Source: Actinocrispum wychmicini
Lineage (GTDB): Bacteria > Actinomycetota > Actinomycetes > Mycobacteriales > Pseudonocardiaceae
DNA: 64,000 nucleotides
Assembly (NCBI RefSeq): GCF_004345645.1
Contig: NZ_SLWS01000006.1
Location: forward strand, 558,001 to 622,000
Direction of reading: 5' to 3'
Part shown: piece after piece, positions 33,902 to 40,691 of the stretch
Position numbering within the stretch: position 1 is the first letter of the stretch
Layout of the letters: every line of letters starts with the position of its first letter
Position numbers and translations under genes: made by a program
Notes under the pieces: generated by a model
The model's input: the letters and a program-made list of their open reading frames with translations, nothing else
The model's database searches: none
Told to the model about the DNA's origin: nothing

Positions 33902-34177
33902 TCACTCCTTGTTGCTGGACTTCGGCGAGGCCTTCGCCGACGTCGACCTGGGCGCGGGAACTGGCGCGTCTGGCGGGTCCGCCGGCGGCGTCTCCGGCGA
34001 GGGCTCCGCGGAGCCGCTGGTGTCGTCGTCGGCCGGTGGGTCGACTTCCGTCCACCAGCACGCTGGCTGGGGTTCCTGCTGCTCCCAGTCGATGTCCTCG
34101 CCCGGCTCGACCATCCGCGACCCGGTCGGGGTGTCGTACTGGGCCGGATACGGCCCTGTGAAGCGGTGCAGGCTCAC
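33902..34177 (-). CDS. small Pro/Ser-rich phage protein
   Basis: 91 aa. A short folded N-terminus (HRFTGPYPAQYDTPTGSRMVEPGEDIDWEQQE) is followed by a disordered Pro/Ser/Asp-rich tail ending in KASPKSSNKE. Similar short proteins occur beside tail-tube genes in actinophages. ATGA overlap with the previous gene. Confidence 0.65.
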   Translation of the reverse strand: MSLHRFTGPYPAQYDTPTGSRMVEPGEDIDWEQQEPQPACWWTEVDPPADDDTSGSAEPSPETPPADPPDAPVPAPRSTSAKASPKSSNKE

Positions 34178-34542
34178 TCGTCACTCCCAGCGGTGTAGTG
34201 GTCGACGATCGCTTTGCGCGTCGCGGTGTCGGGGTCGCCGGGGAAGGTGCCCTCGGTCTTGGCGTAGGCCACCCAGTCGGCTGCGGACGCCGCCTTGCCT
34301 GGGCGCTTGAGCTCGTCGGTCGCTTCGCCGCCGCCTTCGTTGGCCGCCGGGTTGCCACTGCCTTCATCGGCTGGCGCCGGGCCCTCGGACTCGGGTGCGG
34401 GTGCGGGTGCGGCGGTGATCGGCGACCAGTCACCGTCCGGTGCGCGACCGCTGAAGTAGGCGACCTCTCCGGGATGCACCACGCCCCACGGATAGTCACG
34501 GTCGGCGTCGCCGACGAACTCGTATGCGACAGCAGTCGTCAT
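34174..34542 (-). CDS. phage protein with C-terminal helical domain
   Basis: 122 aa. N-terminal beta part (YEFVGDADRDYPWGVVHPGEVAYFSG), a Pro/Ala/Glu-rich linker, and a C-terminal helical motif (AASAADWVAYAKTEGTFPGDPDTATRKAIVDHY) seen in other actinophage head-tail genes. Coupled to its downstream neighbour. Confidence 0.65.
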   Translation of the reverse strand: MTTAVAYEFVGDADRDYPWGVVHPGEVAYFSGRAPDGDWSPITAAPAPAPESEGPAPADEGSGNPAANEGGGEATDELKRPGKAASAADWVAYAKTEGTFPGDPDTATRKAIVDHYTAGSDE

Positions 34543-34555
34543 GCCGATCCCCTTG

Positions 34556-35062
34556 TCAGGTCTGGAATTCGTAGATGGACACGTCGAAATCGACCGTGGA
34601 CCAGGCGTAGAGTGTGTCGCCCCCGCCTTGCCGCTCCAGCGGGCCTGGGACGATGTTCAGCAGTGGTGCCGCGGCCACCAGCAGTCCGGTGCTGGCCGGC
34701 TGGCCCAGCGACGGATCGGACCGCATGCGGTCGGCGACCGCGTCCAAGATGGCCTCTTGGGTCGTGAGCGCGGTCAACGGATCGCCGCCGACGTCCTCGA
34801 AGTACACCGACACCACCACCGGGTACGGGACCACTCGACGGCCCCCCGCACCGTCCAGGACGAAGATGTGGTCGCCGAAGTCACGGGACTCACCGATCTC
34901 GATCACCAGGAAACAGCGATGGGTCTGTCCGGCCGGCACCAGCTGGTCCCACGGCACCCCGGCTTGGTCGAACGGGATGCCCGGGAATACGTAGTCCACA
35001 TTGGTGATCGCGGGCGTGGACAGGTACCCGTACGCCGCTTGACGCACGAACGAGCGGCTCAC
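34556..35062 (-). CDS. tail terminator/completion-like protein
   Basis: 168 aa. The GTG at 35062 overlaps the TGA of the connector gene (GTGA) and is taken as start although the frame is open much further. It has VSVYFEDVGGDPLTALTTQEAILDAVADRMRSDPSL and a C-terminal TLYAWSTVDFDVSIYEFQT, an alpha/beta pattern as in tail terminator proteins that stand between connector and tube genes. Confidence 0.6.
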   Translation of the reverse strand: MSRSFVRQAAYGYLSTPAITNVDYVFPGIPFDQAGVPWDQLVPAGQTHRCFLVIEIGESRDFGDHIFVLDGAGGRRVVPYPVVVSVYFEDVGGDPLTALTTQEAILDAVADRMRSDPSLGQPASTGLLVAAAPLLNIVPGPLERQGGGDTLYAWSTVDFDVSIYEFQT

Positions 35063-35946
35063 GGGGATCGCCGCTCGTAGCGCAAGGCGATCTCCTCGGC
35101 CTGGATCAGTTCGAGACCGATCTCCTTCTGGTCCGCCTTCGTGCTCGAGTTGCTGCCCTTGCTGGAGATGGTGAACCCGGAGCCTTTGCGTTCCTTGATG
35201 TAGTGCGTCGTGGCCAGGACGGTCGCTTCTTTGCCGTCGTCGGGGACCTCGCCGAACCACGTGCCAGCACCCCAGGACGCGGTCAGCGGCGCGGTCAACG
35301 GGACGGTGGTGGAGCCGGGGGTGTAGCTGGCAGCGACCTGGACATCGGCCTGGACACTGCCGGAAACCAGCCGTGCCACCAGGCCCGGGTGGATCCCGGT
35401 CGCGGCCTCGACCTGGACACTCGACGCGCCCAGCGACGCGGCTGCGGCCAGCCGGTTCGTCACCCAGCCCGCGGTGTAGGACCACTGGACCGTGACGTCA
35501 CCACACCGAGGCGCGGCCAGGAAACTCAGCGACCCGACCCACTGCACACCGCTACCGGCCAGCGAGAACAGGACCCTGTTCTCCTCGATGAAATACTGAC
35601 CGGTGGGGATCGGCGGCGCGACGGTCGCCAGGGACAGGAAGTTCGGGCCCCACGCGAACGCGTCAATGCTCTTGACCCGGTCCTGCCGGGCTTTCAACAC
35701 CACGAACCCATCACCACGGACGCGTGCCTGCTCCTGCTGGTTCACAGTCTGCGTCGCGTACAGCGGTTGCCTCGCCGTGTTGTCGACCCACCGGGACGCG
35801 CGGGCGATGATGCCGGCGAGTTCGGCGTCTTGGTCCGCCTGGGTGGCCGTGCCCGTGGTCACCAAGTTGTTGGTGTTCAGGGCGGTGGGCGCGGCGCGGT
35901 ACTCCTCGCACGTGATGTACGACCCGGCCAGGAACGGTGTGGCCAC
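35059..35946 (-). CDS. head-tail connector (gp6-like) protein
   Basis: 295 aa. GTG start with AGGAGG at 5-nt spacing. The start (LAGSYITCEEYRAAPTALN) and the helical DAELAGIIARASRWVDNTARQPL pattern are those of head-tail connectors that bind under the portal. A long beta-rich middle (RCGDVTVQWSYTAGWVTNRLAAAASLGASSVQVEAATGIHPGLVARL) and a helical KEATVLATTHYIKER stretch follow; longer than HK97 gp6. Confidence 0.75.
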   Translation of the reverse strand: MATPFLAGSYITCEEYRAAPTALNTNNLVTTGTATQADQDAELAGIIARASRWVDNTARQPLYATQTVNQQEQARVRGDGFVVLKARQDRVKSIDAFAWGPNFLSLATVAPPIPTGQYFIEENRVLFSLAGSGVQWVGSLSFLAAPRCGDVTVQWSYTAGWVTNRLAAAASLGASSVQVEAATGIHPGLVARLVSGSVQADVQVAASYTPGSTTVPLTAPLTASWGAGTWFGEVPDDGKEATVLATTHYIKERKGSGFTISSKGSNSSTKADQKEIGLELIQAEEIALRYERRSP

Positions 35947-35973
35947 GGCAACCTCCTGCTCCGCGTCGCTGTG

Positions 35974-36276
35974 TCAGCCCCGGACGGTGTTCGAGCCGAT
36001 CGCTGTGATCAGCGCGCTGGCCAGGGTGGCTTCGGTGCCGGGCGCCGCGTAGCAGCTGATGAGGCCGGCGGACACGGTGCAAGTGAAGTCCGGCATGGCC
36101 GCCTTCTGCGCGGCGGACAACGTGCTGCCGTAGTAGGTGTTCAGTGCGGCCACCACCGCGCGCAGCCCGGCCGGGGAGAGTTTCTGGTTGCTGCGGGCGT
36201 GGACGGACAGCTGTTGCTGGTTGGTTTCGGTTTCCACCTGGAAGCCGCTCACGCCACCGTGGACAGTCACAGCCAT
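35974..36276 (-). CDS. small phage protein, head-tail region
   Basis: 100 aa. AAGGAGACC lies before the ATG. GVSGFQVETETNQQQLSVHARSNQKLSPAGLRAVVAALN then AGLISCYAAPGTEATLASALITAIGSN. No family recognised. Confidence 0.6.
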   Translation of the reverse strand: MAVTVHGGVSGFQVETETNQQQLSVHARSNQKLSPAGLRAVVAALNTYYGSTLSAAQKAAMPDFTCTVSAGLISCYAAPGTEATLASALITAIGSNTVRG

Positions 36277-36278
36277 GC

Positions 36279-36542
36279 TCAGGTCTCCTTGGGGCAGTGG
36301 CCGCCGCAGCGGCCGCAGGTGACGAAGTACGCGGCGAACCCGCAGTCCGTGCAGCGGCGGCCGCGGCTGGTGGCCCAGGTGCCGAGGCCGGCTGGTGTGG
36401 CGCCGTACTCACGCAGGGCGCGTTCGTCGTGGGCGTCGGCCGGGGTGACGATGCTGCCGGTGTAGCGGCGTGTGGTGCCGTCGGGGCGGCGAATGTCCGC
36501 CTGGCGGACAGCGTCGTTGGGCATCAGGAGCTTGTTGGTCAT
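36279..36542 (-). CDS. small protein with C-terminal zinc ribbon
   Basis: 87 aa. The ATG at 36542 overlaps the upstream TGA (ATGA). N-terminal MTNKLLMPNDAVRQADIRRPDGTTRRYTG, then a Cys4-type ribbon RRCTDCGFAAYFVTCGRCGGHC at about 62-83. Function unknown. Confidence 0.65.
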   Translation of the reverse strand: MTNKLLMPNDAVRQADIRRPDGTTRRYTGSIVTPADAHDERALREYGATPAGLGTWATSRGRRCTDCGFAAYFVTCGRCGGHCPKET

Positions 36543-36871
36543 GCGGGAACCCACCGCCCTTCCCTGATGAATCCGTGGTCGCCGCACGTGCGGCAGAACA
36601 ACGACGGGGAGAGCGTGAGCGGCTCCCACGACTCGACCTGCCACGTGGGCCCGTTACCGGTAAGTACCGCTGGTGCGGTCGCAAGGGTTGCGGCGCTGGC
36701 GCACATGCCAGGCTGGCCGTCAGCACGCGGGTGGGCGACGTGGACCATGGCCTTGTCACAGTCGGGGATGTTCTTGTACTGCGGGTTGAGTTCGCGGTCA
36801 GGGGCGAAGCTCAGGAACCGAATCGCGTGGCCATGGCCGATGTCCTCGGCGGCCGGGGCCTCATCTGCCAT
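36539..36871 (-). CDS. DUF6527-like phage protein
   Basis: 110 aa. The C-terminus WQVESWEPLTLSPSLFCRTCGDHGFIREGRW matches the L-T-L-S-P-S-(x)-C...HGFI signature of DUF6527 phage proteins. It starts by a TGATG overlap with the upstream gene. Function unknown. Confidence 0.65.
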   Translation of the reverse strand: MADEAPAAEDIGHGHAIRFLSFAPDRELNPQYKNIPDCDKAMVHVAHPRADGQPGMCASAATLATAPAVLTGNGPTWQVESWEPLTLSPSLFCRTCGDHGFIREGRWVPA

Positions 36872-37074
36872 CACGGGCAACTCCCGGAAGGCCAGTGCCA
36901 GGCGCCTTTCTCGTCGCCTTCGGGGAGGCGCACGTGCGGCACGGCGCCGGTCGGTCCGAAGCACACCAGGTCGACGCTGCCGTCGGTGTTGACGCGGGTG
37001 ACGATCGCGGCCTGGCAGCCTGCGGTGGTGGTGCGGTGCACGATGGCGGCGACGTGGGCCTGTTGTTCGGACAC
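36871..37074 (-). CDS. small phage protein
   Basis: 67 aa from GTG 37074, which has AGGAG at 7-nt spacing. QAHVAAIVHRTTTAGCQAAIVTRVNTDGSVDLVCFGPTGAV reads as a small beta-barrel-like protein common in actinophages. It follows the terminator after the capsid gene. Confidence 0.65.
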   Translation of the reverse strand: MSEQQAHVAAIVHRTTTAGCQAAIVTRVNTDGSVDLVCFGPTGAVPHVRLPEGDEKGAWHWPSGSCP

Positions 37075-37098
37075 AGCGGTGCTCCTGGGTTGGGCACG

Positions 37099-37138
37099 AC
37101 ACCGTCCCCGGCCAGGAGCACTTGTCCGGGGACGGTGT
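37099..37138 (-). terminator. stem-loop after the major capsid gene
   Basis: ACACCGTCCCCGG (37099-37111) and CCGGGGACGGTGT (37126-37138) form a perfect 13-bp stem with a 14-nt loop, 14 bp after the capsid stop. No T-run follows. A partial terminator here would set high capsid expression relative to later genes, as is common in phages. Confidence 0.7.
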
Positions 37139-37151
37139 GTGCGATCGTGGA

Positions 37152-38900
37152 TCAGCCGGGCTGGATGTTGTAGAGCGCGCCCTGCCACGGCTGGGCGTGG
37201 CAGAAAAACGTTCCGTACCAGTAGGTCGAGAAGTCGTAGCTGAACTGCAGCTGCGGCCACGAGATGCCCATGTAGTCCTGCACGTTGCGGTATTCCCAGC
37301 AGTTGGTGATGTTGCTGTTGGGGAACGGCAGCTGGTGCGTCAGGATCGGCATCACGCCCTGAGGCATGTACGGGTGGGTGTCCAGATCCACCATGTCCCC
37401 GACAGCCTCATTCTGAATACCCGTGACAATCTGGCCGAGCTGGTGACCCGCGGTCCCGTCCGCCTCGATCATGATCCGGAACCCGGTCGCGGAGGACCCC
37501 TTCAGCAAGTCGGACAGCTGCTTGCGGTCCTGCACGTTCGCCAACACTTGCTTGGGGCGCGCCAGGTTGACGTTGTACATCGTGACGAACGCCGTCTGCA
37601 GCTCCGTGCCCGGGTTCACGGTGCTGAACTTGCCGTTGACGTTGCCCTGGTAGCCGCTGGACGTGGACAGGCAGATCGGGAGGATGCCGTCGTAGCCGCT
37701 GGCCTGGGTCGAGGTGTCCGCTGTCGGGGCGGTCGCGCCGGTGGACGGGACCGGGCCGGTCAGCGTGATCGCGGCGGTGGTCGAGTTGCCCGCCCACCCG
37801 ATCGCGGACACGAAGTAGCCGTTGGCCGCACCGGCGGTGGCCCCGAAGAACACTTGGTAGCCGACCGCGCCGGCGACCGGCGTCCAGTAGACGCTGATGC
37901 TGCTGGTCGACCCGGTGGTGGTGACCGCGCCCGAGTCCGTCGCGGCCGAAGTGCCGAACCCGCTGACCGCGGCGACCCACACGTGGTAGGTGGTGCCTGC
38001 GGCGAGGGTGCCGCCGGTGGTGGACGGCGTGGCGGTGACGGTGGCCGGGGCCGCGACGACGCCGGAGTAGCCGTTGGCGCTGGTGCCGCGCCCGTAGAGC
38101 GTCATCCTCTCTTCGGCGAGGAACGACGCGTACATCGTGGACGTTTGCGAAAGTTCGCGGACGTCCTGGAATCCCTGGCCCGAGTAGAAAGCGCTCCACG
38201 TGACCTCGTCGCTCAGCCCGAACTGGAAGTACGTCGCCGACTTGTTCTGCCCGGTGTAGCTGATCTTCGGGCCGCGGTTGTAGTACAGGGCGTTGCTGCT
38301 GCCGGACACCGCGAAGTTCGTCTGCGTCGTGTCCAAGATCCCGGGGTGCAGCAGCGGCAGGCCGGTGCCGGTCTGCGCGTTGGAGAACCCGGTGATCTGC
38401 TTGTACTGGAACGCGGTCCCGACGCCCGCGGTGCGCGGGAACGTGTTGCGCAGCGGGGTGTCGACCGGGACGAGCTCCTCGGCCGGGCCGTGGAGGTCGA
38501 CCAGCGTCAGACCCGTCGAGGTGCCGGTGCCACCACCGATCGGCGAGGTCAGCGAGATGTCCTTCTGGAGGTTCAGCGCCTCCTCAATGGACGCCAGGTT
38601 GGACGCGCCGATGGCCTTGTTGATGGTGTCGTCACGCAGCAGCGACCGGACCCGCTCGGTCGCCTGGTCGACCGACTCCATCTTCTGGACCTGGATGAGC
38701 TGCCCGGTGTCGGACTTCTCCGAGTTGACGACACGCATGTTGCCGCGGATGGTGCGGCCCATGTTGTCGACCTCGCACCACGGCTCGTCGGCGATGGCCT
38801 TGCGGTACCGGTCGCGTCGGCGGGTCATGGTGACCGGGTCTTCAGCCGCGCCGCCGAACAGGTGGTCGGTGGCGGCAGTTTCCTTTGTCAGTACAGGCAT
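37152..38900 (-). CDS. major capsid protein (HK97 fold) with inserted Ig/FN3-like domain
   Basis: 582 aa. Capsid-type stretches flank the insertion: N-terminal VNSEKSDTGQLIQVQKMESVDQATERVRSLLRDDTINKAIGASNLASIEEALNLQK, then VPVDTPLRNTFPRT, and LAEERMTLYGRG; and C-terminal VLANVQDRKQLSDLLKG and YMPQGVMPILTHQLPFPNSNITNCWEYRNVQDYMGI. Residues about 285-385 form an Ig/FN3-like unit (AAGTTYHVWVAAVSGFG, ISVYWTPVAGAVGYQVFFGATAG). Such insertions decorate the capsid surface and can bind glycans. It lies directly after the protease/scaffold gene. Confidence 0.85.
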   Translation of the reverse strand: MPVLTKETAATDHLFGGAAEDPVTMTRRRDRYRKAIADEPWCEVDNMGRTIRGNMRVVNSEKSDTGQLIQVQKMESVDQATERVRSLLRDDTINKAIGASNLASIEEALNLQKDISLTSPIGGGTGTSTGLTLVDLHGPAEELVPVDTPLRNTFPRTAGVGTAFQYKQITGFSNAQTGTGLPLLHPGILDTTQTNFAVSGSSNALYYNRGPKISYTGQNKSATYFQFGLSDEVTWSAFYSGQGFQDVRELSQTSTMYASFLAEERMTLYGRGTSANGYSGVVAAPATVTATPSTTGGTLAAGTTYHVWVAAVSGFGTSAATDSGAVTTTGSTSSISVYWTPVAGAVGYQVFFGATAGAANGYFVSAIGWAGNSTTAAITLTGPVPSTGATAPTADTSTQASGYDGILPICLSTSSGYQGNVNGKFSTVNPGTELQTAFVTMYNVNLARPKQVLANVQDRKQLSDLLKGSSATGFRIMIEADGTAGHQLGQIVTGIQNEAVGDMVDLDTHPYMPQGVMPILTHQLPFPNSNITNCWEYRNVQDYMGISWPQLQFSYDFSTYWYGTFFCHAQPWQGALYNIQPG

Positions 38901-38917
38901 GGTGGGTGTGACTCCCT

Positions 38918-40675
38918 TCAGGCAGCCGCGCCGTCGAGCTTCAACAGCTCGTCCTCGGCCTGCTCCATGCGCTCCCGATAGCCCTTCTGCAGATCGCCGG
39001 AGGTGACCTGGGTTTGCTGCTTGCAGTAGGCGATCTCTTTGCGCAAGGTGTCGGCTTTGGTGGCGACGGCGGTGTGGGTGGAGGTGCGCGTGCGCGCGGG
39101 TCCATCCGGCCTCGGGGTCTCCAGCACCTTCGCCAGCTGGCCCTTGACGGCATCAAGCTCGTCCTTGTAGGGCTGCACGGCCTTCGTGATGGCGGCGTCG
39201 AGCATTTCGGACAGATCAGTCTTGGTCAGCTCACCCTGCGGGGCGGCTTCGGTCTTACTCGTCACGGTCTCGGTTTCGGTGGTGGACGTGTCCGGCTCAG
39301 TGGGCGCGTCGGTCTTGTCGGTCTTCATGGCGGATGCCTCCGTGGGTGCGGAGTGGGAGGCGATCTCGTCCGCCTCGCTGTCGATGAAGCACCTCAGGGC
39401 GCAGGCCGCCCCGATGAGCATCTGGATGTCCTGGATCTCGCCCAGGTGGCCCTCGGCCAGTTCCTCGGCTTCGGCGATGATCAGGCGGGCGATGGCCGCG
39501 ATCGCGGCCTTGCTGTCGGAGACGTCCCCGGCTTCCTGCTCGGCCGCCGCGGCGTCGACCTTGGACACGTTGATGCCGGCGTCGTCGAGCTGCTTGCGCA
39601 GGGCGTCGATTGTGTCGAACGCCTTCGACACACCCCACTCGGCGGGGAGCAGGTTGGTGAGCTTGAGCGCACGGGCACGCTTGATGATGTGCGCCTTCGC
39701 CTTGGCTTTGTCGCCGTCGTAGTTGCCCAGGTGGCCGATCGCGGACTTGAGGTGGCCCTCGTCCGGGATCGGGAAGTCGCCGTTGGGCAGCGCGACGCCT
39801 TTGTCGGCGTACTCCTTGCGCTTGTCGGCGCCGACGAACTTGGTCAGGTCCTCGCCGTACATCGCGACCAGGTCGTCGGCTTTCGATGGGGCACCGGTGT
39901 CCTTGCCACCGGCGAGTTTCTGGCCGCAGTTCGCGCAGTACTTGTCGGCGGCCGCCACGTCAGCTCCACATTTCGGGCACCCGTCATCCTCGGACTTGGT
40001 CAGCTCCCCAGCGGGCGAGATGACGACCGGGACCTCGTCTGGGTGCGAGACCGGCGCCGTGACCGTGCCACCCATTCCCTTGCCGAGCGACTTGAGCAGG
40101 TCCGCGAACTGGTTCGGGGTGAACCGCGGCTCGTTGACGAGGCCGCCTACGTTCACCACCTTGTCGACCACTTCCACGACCTGTGGGGAATCCACCAGCT
40201 GCAAGTCACCGTTGCTGTCGGCCTTGGCGATGGAGATCAGGCAGCCCGGGTTCGCCGGCCGGTCCACCACGGACAGCTCGTAAATGTCGCCCTTGACGAT
40301 CCGACCGCCCGGCGCGGCCTTGTCCGTGGTGATCGCGGCGTTGCGGGCCGACCAGGAGAACCCCTTGAGCACCTTGCGTTCGATCTTCGCGATCGCGACC
40401 GGGTCCACGATCTCCGCGGTGATGAAGTGGCCGCCGTCGCGTTTCTCGTAGTGGACGGCGTTGCCGATGGCGCGCTGCGGGTTGTGCTGCTCGCGGATGT
40501 TCCCGCCGTCCGGCGCGGTGAACCACTTCGACATCGCCCCGTCAAGCCACGCCTCGTCCGCGATCTGGTAGTCACGGTCGACAGTAGAGTCCGCTGCCTT
40601 GCCGGTAATGACGAGGGTGCCGTCCTCACGCTTCTCCGCCTTGACGATCGGCGCCCAGCCGACAGCAATGCTCAT
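38918..40675 (-). CDS. prohead protease and scaffold-like fusion
   Basis: 585 aa. N-terminal 160 residues resemble XkdF/U35-type prohead serine proteases (GKAADSTVDRDYQIADEAWLDGAM, REQHNPQRAIGNAV, HFITAEIVDPVAIAKIERKVLKGFSWSA, IYELSVVDRPANPGC). A CPKCGADVAAADKYCANCGQK zinc ribbon lies at about 233-253. Next is a DUF6582-like segment (KRKEYADKGVALPNGDFPIPDEGHLKSAIGHLGNY, KAHIIKRARAL, LLPAEWG). The last 150 residues are acidic then coiled coil (LSEMLDAAITKAVQPYKDELDAVKGQLAKVLE), as in scaffolds. It likely shapes and matures the prohead. Confidence 0.8.
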   Translation of the reverse strand: MSIAVGWAPIVKAEKREDGTLVITGKAADSTVDRDYQIADEAWLDGAMSKWFTAPDGGNIREQHNPQRAIGNAVHYEKRDGGHFITAEIVDPVAIAKIERKVLKGFSWSARNAAITTDKAAPGGRIVKGDIYELSVVDRPANPGCLISIAKADSNGDLQLVDSPQVVEVVDKVVNVGGLVNEPRFTPNQFADLLKSLGKGMGGTVTAPVSHPDEVPVVISPAGELTKSEDDGCPKCGADVAAADKYCANCGQKLAGGKDTGAPSKADDLVAMYGEDLTKFVGADKRKEYADKGVALPNGDFPIPDEGHLKSAIGHLGNYDGDKAKAKAHIIKRARALKLTNLLPAEWGVSKAFDTIDALRKQLDDAGINVSKVDAAAAEQEAGDVSDSKAAIAAIARLIIAEAEELAEGHLGEIQDIQMLIGAACALRCFIDSEADEIASHSAPTEASAMKTDKTDAPTEPDTSTTETETVTSKTEAAPQGELTKTDLSEMLDAAITKAVQPYKDELDAVKGQLAKVLETPRPDGPARTRTSTHTAVATKADTLRKEIAYCKQQTQVTSGDLQKGYRERMEQAEDELLKLDGAAA

Positions 40676-40691
40676 CTCAGCCCTCCGGCCT

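Noticed and set aside
37122..38981. Long plus-strand open frame (619 aa) opposite the capsid gene
   Set aside because: Antisense shadow of a GC-rich gene; low-complexity Val/Arg/Gly composition and no family match.
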